DNA of 64,000 bases from assembly GCA_965208025.1 (NCBI GenBank), contig OZ242302.1, forward strand, positions 2,108,001 through 2,172,000, read 5' to 3'. Positions 44,966-54,580 of the stretch are shown piece after piece. Origin of the DNA: Bin80 sp965208025 (GTDB taxonomy: Bacteria > Bacteroidota > Rhodothermia > Rhodothermales > Bin80). The notes under the pieces are model-generated. The model did not search any database. It was not told where the DNA came from and saw only the letters and a program-made list of their open reading frames with translations. Made by a program: the position numbers and the translations under genes. Positions within the stretch are counted from its first letter, which is position 1, and each line of letters opens with the position of its first letter.

Positions 44966-47389
44966 TTAGAATTTCAACTGATACGAAACTGAAGGCATCC
45001 AACGGAAAAATGATACATTGGTAAGAATGACGGGAAGGGGCTCATCAAAGGATTCTTCACTCACTTTGGCATAGACATAAGAAGGGTTTTGACGTCCATA
45101 CGCATTATACAATCCTAAGGAGATCGTCCGTACCCAGTAGCGGAACGTTTTTTGAAAATGAAAATTAATATCCATACGATGATAACTGGGTGCACGAGAA
45201 CTATTCAGGGAGCCAAAGTCAACCCACGGCGAGGCCTTACATTGCGAGCATGCGGCGTATGGAGCAATGGTGGTATATCGGCCAATTGGAAGCCAGAGTG
45301 GATATCCGCTTCCGTATACCCAAGTCGCTGCGAATTCAATCTGGGAGTTTATTCGATAATTACTCACAATTGACAGGTCATGCCTGCGGTCAAATCCATC
45401 GGGAAATGGATCCCCCCGATTGAGGTTTTCAAACTGTCTTGTAGATTGACTTAGCGTATACCCAATCCAACCCGTCCATCTGCCAGCTTTTTTTCGAGCA
45501 AATAGTTCCAACCCTGTTGCCTCTCCACTCCCTTCTTCAATCAGATTCATCCAGTCCAGAACTGCGGAGGATGGTGCATTCGCATTCGTCCTATATTCAA
45601 TCAATTGTTGCATTTGACGCCAATATGATTCTAACGAGATCTCATATTTGGCCTTTTGGTCGCTCCAAGCCAGCCCCACTGCAATTTGCTGCCCCCTTTG
45701 TGGACGAATGTCTCCTGTTGTCGGAACCCACAGATCGTTCGGGAGCTGGGCTCCCCCTCTGGTCAATAAATGAATATACTGTTGGACAGTGACACCGGAT
45801 GCCTTGATAGCCACACTGTTAGACAATCGTAGGTTGACATTCACGCGAGGTTCAACAGACCAATACGACTTACCCTCTCCAAAATATGCAGATGTGCGAA
45901 GACCCAGATTCGCGCGAAATTGACGACTGAGGAATAGCTCATCCTCCACATAAGTCGCAACAGTCCCCGAATGAATTTGATCTTGCATGGACTCTGTGCT
46001 TAGTAGATCCTGATCTTCACTTCGGACTCTGGTACGACCTGGTTCTATACGATGCCATATTCCCTCTAATCCGAAACGCAGATAATGTCTAGAATTGGAA
46101 TTGTACTCAACATCCATTTTAATGACACCGTCTACAATTCTAGAATCCCAACTCGACTCGGATTTAACGACTGGCGCACCAATCGCAGCTTGGGAATTTC
46201 CCACATAATCTAAAGCATATCTGTAGGAGGTTATTCCTGCCAAAACATTGAAGAATGTCCGATCACCTACGATTCGATTCCAGCGGAGTGCCAGTAATTG
46301 ATTTCCCCAACCCAAATCGGCAGTGGAATTATTATCACTGATCTCGCTGTTGTATTGAGTAGTATTCCGATAAGTGAGTACATCCCGTCCAGCATACCCA
46401 CTCAGATAAATGCGATCCTGACTGGAAGCAATATAATTGGCTTTGAAATGAAGATCATAGAAATGACCCATAGTTGATTCATCACTCGTGGACTGGAATG
46501 GATAAAGAATAAGGTCAATGAACGATCGCCGACCAGACAGCAAGAACGAAGATTTATCTTTCTTGATTGGCCCTTCAACGAGTAGCTGAGAAGCAAGAAG
46601 CCCAACTGTTACCTGTTGTTTGAACTCCCTCAAGTTTCCCTCTTTCATTGTGTAGTCTACGACCGAGGAGAGTCTGCCTCCATATCGGGCAGGGAATCCT
46701 CCTTTCAAAAGTTTAACACCTTTCAGGGCTTGTGCAGGAAAAACACTGAAAAATCCGAATACATGGTTGGGGTTGTAGACGGGCAATCCATCTAACAGGA
46801 TCAAATTCTGATCTGATCGTCCACCGCGGACGTAAAGTCCGCTGCTACCTTCCTGCCCCCCCTGTACACCGGGGAGTAATTGCAGTACTTTTTGAACATC
46901 TGCCTCCCCGAATATCACAGGTAGCGATTCAATTTGGCCAATCTCAATATTGTGTTCGCTCATTTGTGACTTATCTATGGCCCGATCCGGGCGAGCCAAA
47001 ATTTCCAATTCCTCAAGATCGAATGATTGAGGAGAGAGAGAAACATTGAGTGTCGTGTCACTCAACAATTCAAAGTTGTACTCTAATGGTTCATAGCTCA
47101 CATGCAGTACGAGGAGCTTGATTTCCGAGGAGGTGGTGGCATAACTGTAATAGCCGTAAGAGTTGGTAACCGTTCCACGTTCCAGTTCAGGGAAGAAAAG
47201 TTCTACACCCGGAATCCGTTCACCGCTGAGTTGATCTTCCACATAACCACTGATCGTAAATTCTTGTCCGTAGACTGATCCCAATGGAGTCACTGCCATG
47301 AACAGAAAGATCCCACACAGAACAGAACTACAAGGAAGTTGGTTCTTCGCTCTGAAAATGATCATCAGTATTCTACAATATCGTTTCAT
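44966..47389 (-). CDS. TonB-dependent receptor with carboxypeptidase-regulatory-like domain
   Basis: 807 residues. After the signal region (SSVLCGIFLFMAVTPLGSVYG) a CarboxypepD_reg-like domain follows (FTISGYVEDQLSGERIPGVE, YGYYSYATTSSEIKLLV). The plug has LPVIFGEADVQKVLQLLPGV, GLYVRGGRSDQNLILLDGLP, VYNPNHVFGFFSVFPAQALK and FPARYGGRLSSVVDY. The barrel ends in SFFRWMPSVSYQLKF with the terminal aromatic strand. This Bacteroidota type imports large ligands using TonB energy. Operon with DUF4249 copy 2. Start near Met10/Met31 is uncertain. Confidence 0.92.
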   Translation of the reverse strand: MKRYCRILMIIFRAKNQLPCSSVLCGIFLFMAVTPLGSVYGQEFTISGYVEDQLSGERIPGVELFFPELERGTVTNSYGYYSYATTSSEIKLLVLHVSYEPLEYNFELLSDTTLNVSLSPQSFDLEELEILARPDRAIDKSQMSEHNIEIGQIESLPVIFGEADVQKVLQLLPGVQGGQEGSSGLYVRGGRSDQNLILLDGLPVYNPNHVFGFFSVFPAQALKGVKLLKGGFPARYGGRLSSVVDYTMKEGNLREFKQQVTVGLLASQLLVEGPIKKDKSSFLLSGRRSFIDLILYPFQSTSDESTMGHFYDLHFKANYIASSQDRIYLSGYAGRDVLTYRNTTQYNSEISDNNSTADLGWGNQLLALRWNRIVGDRTFFNVLAGITSYRYALDYVGNSQAAIGAPVVKSESSWDSRIVDGVIKMDVEYNSNSRHYLRFGLEGIWHRIEPGRTRVRSEDQDLLSTESMQDQIHSGTVATYVEDELFLSRQFRANLGLRTSAYFGEGKSYWSVEPRVNVNLRLSNSVAIKASGVTVQQYIHLLTRGGAQLPNDLWVPTTGDIRPQRGQQIAVGLAWSDQKAKYEISLESYWRQMQQLIEYRTNANAPSSAVLDWMNLIEEGSGEATGLELFARKKAGRWTGWIGYTLSQSTRQFENLNRGDPFPDGFDRRHDLSIVSNYRINSQIEFAATWVYGSGYPLWLPIGRYTTIAPYAACSQCKASPWVDFGSLNSSRAPSYHRMDINFHFQKTFRYWVRTISLGLYNAYGRQNPSYVYAKVSEESFDEPLPVILTNVSFFRWMPSVSYQLKF

Positions 47390-47646
47390 TCGCCATTTTG
47401 CAACATACTTTGATGGATTTCAGAATCTGATCAGCAGGTTTCGTCCAAATAAGGGCTTGGGATCCTCATTTTTGACCCTGGATACTGTTTTTGCATCTTC
47501 CAGCTCTTTTGTGCTACCACAGGTTCCTCGCAGGATTTGGTCATTGGTAGTCTTAGCAACCAGCGTTCCACAAGATTTAATCATGAGGAGATAGTCGGTA
47601 TGAAATGAGGATGAAATCGTGGACGGCGGAAGTGGCTGGTTATGTA
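47390..47646. other. Intergenic, nothing recognised
   Basis: Upstream of the receptor gene; should hold its promoter. No clear motif. Confidence 0.3.
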
Positions 47647-48140
47647 TCAGGCAGTTTTATGGATGTTGGAATTATCCAACATGATATGAACCTCCATGCT
47701 ACGAGTAATATTGAGGATATCTGATCCGATCTGAACCTCACCGTGTCCATTAAGCACCTCCGCATAATAATTTGGGTCCTCAACTGTCTCATATACATAA
47801 AATGTCACTCAGGTATTCCGTATTCACCGATTCCTGACTACTCTTCATCTGCAACTCCCCTGTATAAGCACGCAAAGAAACATATTTGTCTGGGAATCCA
47901 ATTTCTCCGATTTCAGGGCGCCCAGGCATGATTAAATCATCGATCAACTGGGAGAATGCTTCCATATCGGAAAAAACGAGCCTTCCATCAACGACTGTGA
48001 CTGGTAGCCTCTCTACACTTGCAGTTGGGGAAATTGGGGGGGGCAATTTTCCCTAAAGTGGAGTTTTGGTCAAATGTAGCAAATACAACCAGTGAAGCCA
48101 AGATTGATGTTGAGGCCATGAATTTTGTAAATAGCAACAT
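47647..48140 (-). pseudogene. Secreted Bacteroidota-type protein with G8 tract and two frameshifts
   Basis: The 5' frame begins MLLFTKFMASTSILASLVVF (signal peptide), runs to IAPP at a run of eight C (minus strand, 48036-48043 on plus as G8), then needs a one-base loss to continue as SVERLPVTVVDGRLVFSDM, FPDKYVSLRAYTGEL. Near 47795 a second shift is required to read ETVEDPNYYAEVLNGHGEVQ, IGSDILNITRSMEV to TGA at 47647. Such small secreted proteins with LPVxVVDGxLVF are common in Bacteroidota. Decayed gene or assembly indels; no family name. Confidence 0.55.
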
Positions 48141-48392
48141 TACTAACCTCATTGTTAGTGTTTGTCAATTAGATTACACTCCAGTGCAGAAAATTGTGAT
48201 AGTGACACTTATGCGAAGTTACTGTCTTAATTATTTCTTTACAAGTAAAAAATGAATAATTTTTTGTGAATTCTAAGGAATCCGTAGACTTGTGCGGCCA
48301 GCGATCAAAGGCACATGTCAAAGATATCAATCTATGTAGACGATCATGTGGTGAATTAGATTTTAAATAATTCCAATGTTTATTTGGGGTCT
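48141..48392. other. Intergenic, nothing recognised
   Basis: AT-rich sequence upstream of the frameshifted secreted-protein gene; its promoter should lie here. Confidence 0.3.
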
Positions 48393-48430
48393 ACAAAAAA
48401 CTCCTTCCGCGACAACCGCAAAAGGAGTTG
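48393..48430 (-). terminator. Intrinsic terminator of the PorT-like gene
   Basis: On the minus strand AACTCCTTTTGCG, loop GTTGT, CGCGGAAGGAGTT forms a 13-bp stem (two G-U pairs) followed directly by a run of six T. It lies 34 nt after the stop of the 48464 gene. The strongest terminator seen in the window. Confidence 0.85.
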
Positions 48431-48463
48431 TATGGTAAGAATTCATGCTGTAGTACCCAGACT

Positions 48464-49198
48464 TCATAACCCAATCGGCAGGCTCACGCCTGCTTTAACC
48501 ATATAGCCCCGATTCTTAAAACCTAGTCCTGACGGATCAGTGAGAAATTTATTCATTGCTAAGTCGTAAACTCCATCAATAGAAACAGAAAATGTACCTG
48601 TTACAGGTATATCTACACCTACTCCACCCCTGAGAGATAATTCAATGGTTGCGAGGGCTTCCTCTGCCCCTTCTGCACAGTCAACAGTGACTGGCTCTTC
48701 CACAACTCCATCTTCCGTTTGTACACTTTCAGCAGTACACTTACGAAAATAAGAGATTGTCGGACCAGCCAAGATACGCACGGGGTATATTGGACTAAAC
48801 TGCGCAAGTATCGGGAGAGTGAAATAGTTTAGCCTAAAAACATTGGATTCGGACTTTTCAGGTGCACGGAGTTCTCCAAGAGTCTCAGATAATCGCGCCT
48901 CAGTAGAATACCCCTTTTGTATCCAACCAAGCCCCAGCCGCAAGCCATGTACAGTAGAGATTGGGAAGAAAATAGATGTTTGTATACTATAGCCGCTAGT
49001 GTAACCAATTGTAGTTGAATATCTTGAAGGATGTAAAGGATTGAAATCGTCCATCAAAACTGTTGACATGCTAAGTCCTGCTTGAATAGATACCGATGTG
49101 GTTGAATAACCAGTTTGTGCGTAAGTGGTCGCTACCGATATCCCAAGGAAAATGGCTATTACAAACAAACGCCTGACTTTCGTGACTATATCAAACAT
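48464..49198 (-). CDS. Outer-membrane beta-barrel protein (PorT-like)
   Basis: 244 residues with a signal peptide (RLFVIAIFLGISVATTYAQ). Strands alternate (SVSIQAGLSMSTVLM, IQTSIFFPISTVHGLRLGLG, FRLNYFTLPILAQFSPIYPV, RILAGPTISYF, SIELSLRGGVGVDIPV-like) and the protein ends with the barrel closure MVKAGVSLPIGL. This pattern, with LNYFxxPILAQF, marks the PorT/outer_membrane_channel family. Followed by a strong terminator, so monocistronic. The Cys-bearing loop (KCTAESVQ, VDCAEGAE) is unusual. Confidence 0.8.
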   Translation of the reverse strand: MFDIVTKVRRLFVIAIFLGISVATTYAQTGYSTTSVSIQAGLSMSTVLMDDFNPLHPSRYSTTIGYTSGYSIQTSIFFPISTVHGLRLGLGWIQKGYSTEARLSETLGELRAPEKSESNVFRLNYFTLPILAQFSPIYPVRILAGPTISYFRKCTAESVQTEDGVVEEPVTVDCAEGAEEALATIELSLRGGVGVDIPVTGTFSVSIDGVYDLAMNKFLTDPSGLGFKNRGYMVKAGVSLPIGL

Positions 49199-49998
49199 AG
49201 TAGTAAAGTTGGAGTGTTATGGTTTTGTAGGCTATGTTGGAAAGATCAATCCTCTTATTCGGATTGATCTTTTAATAGGTTCCCGCATAAATTGAGTGGG
49301 AGTATCATGACAATTGTGCATTAGTATGGAGAATATTAGGGTTTAGATTTCTGAATCCACAGGGAAAAGAACGGTATCACCATCTCTCAACAAGGGACCC
49401 TGCTACACTCTATCATCAACAGGTTGTAGTTTTAGATCTCATTCAAAATTCCATCTTCAGCTGATCTGAACTGTGGTTCAATAATAGGATTGCCAGGCTT
49501 TTAGGATTGGAGCACATTTACTATCCACGGCTGAGTTTCCCCGTTCATATGCCGTCGGTCGTTTCCTATCTCTTGCCCTCTGAACAGCGCATGCGGTTTT
49601 CCCATACACAGTTCTTCAAGGAAAATCCTAAGTCTTGCAGTCGGATTCCTTACCCAAGTTCGCTGTAAAACAAAATAAGCAGAGATCCCAGATCGATTCT
49701 CATGGCATCTGCCACCTTTGCTGAGCAAGATGGCAGCCGAAAGAACCACCTTTGCAAATCCAATCACCCAGATCAATCTACTCTACTTCGTATTGAGCGA
49801 TTGTAGTTTCTTGTAAAAATTGTTTGCTGGCATCTCCCCCGATGATTTCTCCGCTTCAGCTCAGTACACAAACATCAACCTCCTTCGCCGAATCCACTCA
49901 TATGGAAGAGATACGGTATGGTTAATCCGAACAGAAATAGTATCCTGAAAACACCTGAACTTTCCCCCGCAAAAACTACTGCCGAAGGGGAGTTTTAA
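49199..49998. other. 800-bp intergenic region with a group II intron-like hairpin
   Basis: Contains a 33-nt hairpin at 49582-49614 (minus strand GAACTGTGTATGGG, AAAA, CCGCATGCGCTGTTC) of the size and shape of intron domain V. A 91-residue minus frame over it (49501-49776) has no recognisable family. No reverse transcriptase seen. Confidence 0.35.
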
Positions 49999-50658
49999 TT
50001 ACTTTTCTAGTTCTTTTTTGACTATGACATCTAACTCTGGGAACGTCATTAGTCTAGAATACATCGCACCGTTTACAAATATTGTTGGAATACTACCTAT
50101 ACCCAACTTGCCTGCAAGTACAGTGTCGGCATTAACTTTCTGCTGTACTTTTCCGTCAGTCATACATTCTTGAAAAGAATTCAAGTCTGATATTTGAGCC
50201 GCTTCTGCTATAGCAATTCTATCGGTTGTGCCGTTGGATAGTGCGTCCAGATTTTGAAACAAAAGATTTTGATATGTTTCAAGTTTAGATTGTTGGGCAG
50301 CGCATTCTGCAGCCATTGCCGACAAGTAAGCTCCAGTATGGTAGTTCAAAGGAAAATTTCGGTAGACTATGGCGACTTGATCAGGGTAGTTTGTACGAAT
50401 CGAATCCAATATGGGATGAAAGCGCTGGCAGAAAATACACTCGTAGTCAAGAAACTCAACGATCCTGACAGGAGCCGATTCAGGACCTATGGCCGTCTCA
50501 TATTCTGAGACTATCCGCCACAGTGAATCTGGCAGTACCCGATCGGGATTCTGAGTGTGCAACTGACTAGGCTGAAACTCACGCCGGACGACCAGAATGG
50601 TCATCAAGACTGCACAAAATACCAGAATTATAGATAAAGTAGACTTGATGAATTGCAT
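49999..50658 (-). CDS. DsbA-like thioredoxin-fold protein
   Basis: 219 residues with one N-terminal membrane segment (STLSIILVFCAVLMTILVV). The thioredoxin-4/DsbA core is APVRIVEFLDYECIFCQRFH (active site CIFC), then VYRNFPLNYHTGAYLSAMAA and GIGSIPTIFVNGAMY with the cis-Pro loop. The family oxidises or isomerises disulfides in periplasmic proteins. It lies 33 nt downstream of the beta-propeller gene and may be its partner. No DsbB is visible. Confidence 0.9.
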   Translation of the reverse strand: MQFIKSTLSIILVFCAVLMTILVVRREFQPSQLHTQNPDRVLPDSLWRIVSEYETAIGPESAPVRIVEFLDYECIFCQRFHPILDSIRTNYPDQVAIVYRNFPLNYHTGAYLSAMAAECAAQQSKLETYQNLLFQNLDALSNGTTDRIAIAEAAQISDLNSFQECMTDGKVQQKVNADTVLAGKLGIGSIPTIFVNGAMYSRLMTFPELDVIVKKELEK

Positions 50659-50691
50659 TGATCCTCACAGGCAATGCTTTTCAAACACCCT

Positions 50692-51816
50692 TTACTCAAT
50701 TGAATACGCAACCAGAATTATATCATCCTCCACACCATAGGCTTTCCCGTTTTTTACAGAAAACAGGCGAACATTTGAGGGGAACATAAAACGATTTGCG
50801 ATATTGCTGCCTCCATCTATAATCAACCATTCTGTTTCGGTTGCTCCGTAAGGCGTGCTTAGTTGCACCCATACTTGATTCTGGTCATCCACGGTAAAGT
50901 GCTGATAGTAAGGCTTGTTTTTAGGAAGCTCTGCAGCTTTTATCGCCTTAAGTCTCAGTTCACCTGAATTATCAATAGTCTTCTCTATATCTTCTGAAGT
51001 AACTGGAATGGGCTCTATCTCCCAACTGAGAATACGTTCTATCTCCCCATCAAAAGACAGAATACGAATAGTGCTCTCCTCACCATTGCCAGCATAGATC
51101 CTTCCGTCTTTTCCTATGGAAACGACCGGATCGGGACTAAACGGCATATGCGTATAGCCTCTGTTGTCCTCATAAAGAAGGCGCTCTATGGCAGGCATTT
51201 GGAAAATTATGTTTTCCGATCTAACCCCATCTTGGTTGACCAAGTAGACATCAAAGTTGTTTTTTGATGTCATAGTTTCTGGAAGCCAAGTCGTATACAC
51301 AGGCATATATACCACGAGAAATCCCATAGGATTAGCGCCAACCATTGTCCATGCATCAGAAAGTGAGCCCTCAACTCTTTGAATACGTCTCATATCAAAG
51401 AATTCATGATCAGGGGAAGCATATTTATATATACGCTCAAGACTACCATCCATAGCATAAACCGTATCACCTTGGCCAACATATATTCCAGAGAGATACT
51501 CAAATTCTCCAGGACCGCTACCTTTGCTACCGATTTGATGAAGAAGAGACCCTGTGCCAGAAATTTTGTAAATCCCTTCGTGGTCCCAATCATGGACATA
51601 TAGTTGTCCTTGGCTATCAATCTGCACATCATTAATATTTCCGAACAAAACATCCTGTCCCTCTTCTTCACCTAAGCGCCATACCTCTGTCAGCGTTATA
51701 GATCCATCACGAATATCCGACTGTGCCAGCAACCTAACTGGATTAAAAAGAAGAAAAATCACAGAAAGAAAAAGATAATGCCAGCAGCGATCTAAACTGA
51801 AAATGGTAGTCATCAT
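50692..51816 (-). CDS. 6-bladed beta-propeller (NHL-like) secreted protein
   Basis: 374 residues with a signal peptide (YLFLSVIFLLFNPVRLLAQ). Blades follow: FGNINDVQIDSQGQLYVHDW, HEGIYKISGTGSLLHQIGSK, YVGQGDTVYAMDGSLERIYK, VVSIGKDGRIYAGNGEESTI and HFTVDDQNQVWVQL. This is the '6-bladed beta-propeller' family widespread in Bacteroidota. Same operon as the DsbA-like gene. Ligand or enzymatic role unknown. Confidence 0.85.
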   Translation of the reverse strand: MMTTIFSLDRCWHYLFLSVIFLLFNPVRLLAQSDIRDGSITLTEVWRLGEEEGQDVLFGNINDVQIDSQGQLYVHDWDHEGIYKISGTGSLLHQIGSKGSGPGEFEYLSGIYVGQGDTVYAMDGSLERIYKYASPDHEFFDMRRIQRVEGSLSDAWTMVGANPMGFLVVYMPVYTTWLPETMTSKNNFDVYLVNQDGVRSENIIFQMPAIERLLYEDNRGYTHMPFSPDPVVSIGKDGRIYAGNGEESTIRILSFDGEIERILSWEIEPIPVTSEDIEKTIDNSGELRLKAIKAAELPKNKPYYQHFTVDDQNQVWVQLSTPYGATETEWLIIDGGSNIANRFMFPSNVRLFSVKNGKAYGVEDDIILVAYSIE

Positions 51817-52242
51817 TGTATCAATTCTTGCTCTTGGTGAAAGATATTCTTCACATCCATCTGTACTAGCCTTACATCCATAGTCTCCACAGCATTTCCA
51901 CCCACTTCCTTCATAAATATTTTTTCAGTTTCACCTGATAACCGGTTTTTATGGCCGCAAGGTTTTTGATACAATATTCAGTGGAGAATGTAGCAGCCCA
52001 ATCCCAAAAACCAGAATTAAGGCGGCGAATACGTTGTTAAATAGCGTTTTCATGATTTCGGATAGTTATTGTTCAGTGTTTAATTACAGAGAGTTCCTGA
52101 GTATAATAAAAGGTTTGATAAAATCCAAATGTCCGTTGGGTGGCATGGGATAGCTGTTACCAACTATCAGAAGAGGTTACAGTCAAATTTGTGGATGACA
52201 CGGCAAAACATCTTACATGTAGTGCGGGAAAAATTTGTGGAT
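51817..52242. other. Intergenic with repeated TTTGTGGATG units
   Basis: Between the beta-propeller gene and the ISL3 right end. Near 52178-52268 the motif (A)ATTTGTGGATG occurs three times, the last two flanking the IS end. Confidence 0.35.
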
Positions 52243-53518
52243 GGTACTACCGCAAATATTGTGGATGGAGTACTAACCCTCTATGGAAAAAGAGGATCGT
52301 GCTTCGGAAGTTTTTGGATTTTCTGTACCCTCTTCCAATGGTTTTAACTTCTTGAATCTTGCCGTTGATTCGTTCTGCTCTGGCGTTGGACTGTTCATAG
52401 CACAGTGCACTACAAATGCCTTCTCGGTGTCGTTCAAACATCTTGGCGATCGGGATGACCTCCTTTATGGCCTCTTCCTTCACACCTTCAAGCCAAGGCT
52501 TGAAATACTCTTTTGCGTCCGCAAAAGTGCGGCATCGAAAAATGGCCTTGAATCTTCGCCTCCAAGCAATGCTGACCTGCAAGTTCAACTTCTGGATCGT
52601 CTGGAATAGATCCTCCTGATTTGTAGTGCGGTTCGCTTCATTTTTCAGGAGCGCGTACCGGCTATGCTTGAGTGCATCGTGCTGCTTGACCTCGCTTCTG
52701 CGCACTTGGTCAATCGCTTTGTTGAAATACTGGATCAAGTGAAAGCGATCATGGATTAGCGCCTCATGCGAAAACAGCTCGGTGGCACAAGAAATATAGG
52801 CCTTCCACATATCGGTCGTAATGGGCTGATCTCGTCCTTTAGATCCCCCAGAAGTCCCTGTAACAGAGCAGTTACGCTATTTTGGTCGCGTCCCTGTCCT
52901 ACATCAAGGACCACGCCTCGTTCGGAATCACTTACGACGGTTGCGTACTTGTGGCCGCGATGAATCGCCTTCTCATCTACACTCACATGCGAAATACCTC
53001 GCAGCACACGCCGCCGTTCCCCACGGTCCACACTGCGGCGCAGGATCTGATTCACCACATCAAACTTGCAACGAAGCAACTCCCCGTCTTCGTTTGATTC
53101 TTCGTCGCTTGGAGCAATCGAATCGTTCAGGATTCAAAGGCTTCCGTACAACGTTGCGAAGCACTTGACCACGGAACCTGAATTGTGTTCACCCCTGCGG
53201 AAGACTTGACCCGAGGGATCTGGCAGTGGACAAAACATTGAAACTGAAACCAGTCAAGATGACGCCAAGACCGCTCCTTACGGTGGTTATACAACGTCCC
53301 CGTTTCTCCCATCTTCAGGCAGATCAATGGACGACTCGAATGGGAGATGTAGATGTCAATCCGTTGAGCTTCCGCATCCAAAAGCATCCGATTAATCCTC
53401 CACTCGCTTCCTAATTGTAAGCTGTGGCGCATCGCAAAATCTAGAACTGATTCCATGAAAATATGTAAATTTAAAGAGAACGAAAGGTAAGCATTCCACA
53501 CGAATTGCGGTAGAACCC
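52243..53518 (-). mobile_element. ISL3-family insertion sequence, decayed
   Basis: Length about 1.28 kb. Imperfect terminal inverted repeats: GGTACTACCGCAAATATTGT (52243) and, on the other strand, GGGTTCTACCGCAATTCGTG (53518). It contains one transposase gene with at least two frameshifts. No 8-bp target duplication could be seen, so the flanks have changed. Confidence 0.72.
52247..53456 (-). pseudogene. ISL3-family transposase, frameshifted
   Basis: Three frames joined: MESVLDFAMRHSLQLGSEWR and HRKERSWRHLDWFQFQCFVH (N-terminal zinc-finger region, with several ligand Cys lost), then VDEKAIHRGHKYATVVSD (catalytic DE region), then MWKAYISCATELFSHEALIHDRFH, NARAERINGKIQEVKTIGRG (C-terminal DDE end). 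Shifts lie near 53110 and near 52815. The order is that of ISL3 transposases (WHL, DE.S..RG..Y, DMW..Y, D+FH, AE..N..IK). Confidence 0.8.
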
Positions 53519-53911
53519 TTTCTGAGATGGTTCAGACCTTGAACCACAAAATCCATGATGGAACCTTGACGCTAATCCATGAAAAATTCTGACGGAGCCT
53601 CGGAAGGGTTTGTACAATCTGGACATCAAAAGATCTTCTAAAAATAGAAGATCTTTGTATCCAGTACCCTCTTTCAATGAGGTCCCATAGATGTAGCACT
53701 GCTGCCTATCGTTGTTGGTTCTTCATTGAAACCAGAGTGCATGAAGCAGGAGCACAAGTGCAAAACGAAAATAGTGTTGACTGAATCTATTGCCTCCTGC
53801 CATTGCAATAAAGTTCAATGATCATTGCCTTTGCAACCATCTCAAGATTTACTCTGCCTCAGATAAGATCATTTTCTCACCATATGAATTGACCGCATCG
53901 AATAAGGTTGA
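53519..53911. other. Intergenic with a perfect 11-bp hairpin
   Basis: AAAGATCTTCT (53629-53639), loop AAAAAT, AGAAGATCTTT (53646-53656). Perfect arms, no long T-run, ~256 nt downstream of trbF. Possibly an old terminator or IS debris. Confidence 0.35.
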
Positions 53912-54580
53912 CTATTGCGTGGTAATCTTGGTCAGAGCATAATCCATCACATAGATGCCAAGAGGGTTACTGGCAAGGGCATCCTCATCTTCAACAGGTT
54001 CAACATGGACTTGAAAATGTCCCTCAAAAGCTGAGATCCTCTCTTCATGACCAATCTGGACCAACTCTCGCCAGGATACCCGGTACAGAATTCCTTCGCC
54101 AGGCATTTTCAATATGCTATTGATCTCTTCAACGTAACGCGTATCTCCACGCTCGAGCATTCGTTCCAGATTTTCCCGTTCGCGATCCAAATCTGCCACC
54201 AGTGTCTTTGCCGCACGGCCATGAACATGTGCACGCGCATCCTGAAGACGGATATTGAGCAGACGTGCATCGGTGGGGACCGTTCGCATATTGTGTACAA
54301 ACCTGCGTAAGGTCGCGGTGATGGCTCGCTCGGGTACTTCACGCACGGAGAGTTTACCCGCCGCCCGCATTTCGCCAAGTGCGTCCAGTTCCACCACATA
54401 TGGGATCACTTTATGTTGTGAGGCAAGATGAATGTACCCTCCGGCGAGTACAACATTCATGAGTAGTGCAAGGAATGCTACGGACTGCCATGAACGCCTG
54501 CCGCGTGCAAGGTCTCCAAAGAGCCGCTCAAATGCATATCTCCCATCAAGATAGGGATGCCCTTCCCGTGCCATCATCAC
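53912..54580 (-). CDS. trbF: TrbF/VirB8-family protein
   Basis: 222 residues: short cytoplasmic part (YLDGRYAFERLFGDLARGRR), one membrane helix (SVAFLALLMNVVLAGGYIHL), then the VirB8 periplasmic domain (VIPYVVELDALGEMRAAGKL, LRRFVHNMRTVPTDARL, YRVSWRELVQIG). It bridges inner-membrane components and the core complex. Overlaps trbL by 4 nt. In standard trb operons trbG comes next; here an ISL3 element and ~17 kb intervene. Confidence 0.93.
   Translation of the reverse strand: MMMAREGHPYLDGRYAFERLFGDLARGRRSWQSVAFLALLMNVVLAGGYIHLASQHKVIPYVVELDALGEMRAAGKLSVREVPERAITATLRRFVHNMRTVPTDARLLNIRLQDARAHVHGRAAKTLVADLDRERENLERMLERGDTRYVEEINSILKMPGEGILYRVSWRELVQIGHEERISAFEGHFQVHVEPVEDEDALASNPLGIYVMDYALTKITTQ

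Noticed and set aside
49501..49776. 91-residue minus frame over the intron-like hairpin
   Set aside because: Composition and position fit noncoding RNA-like sequence better than a protein; no family similarity.
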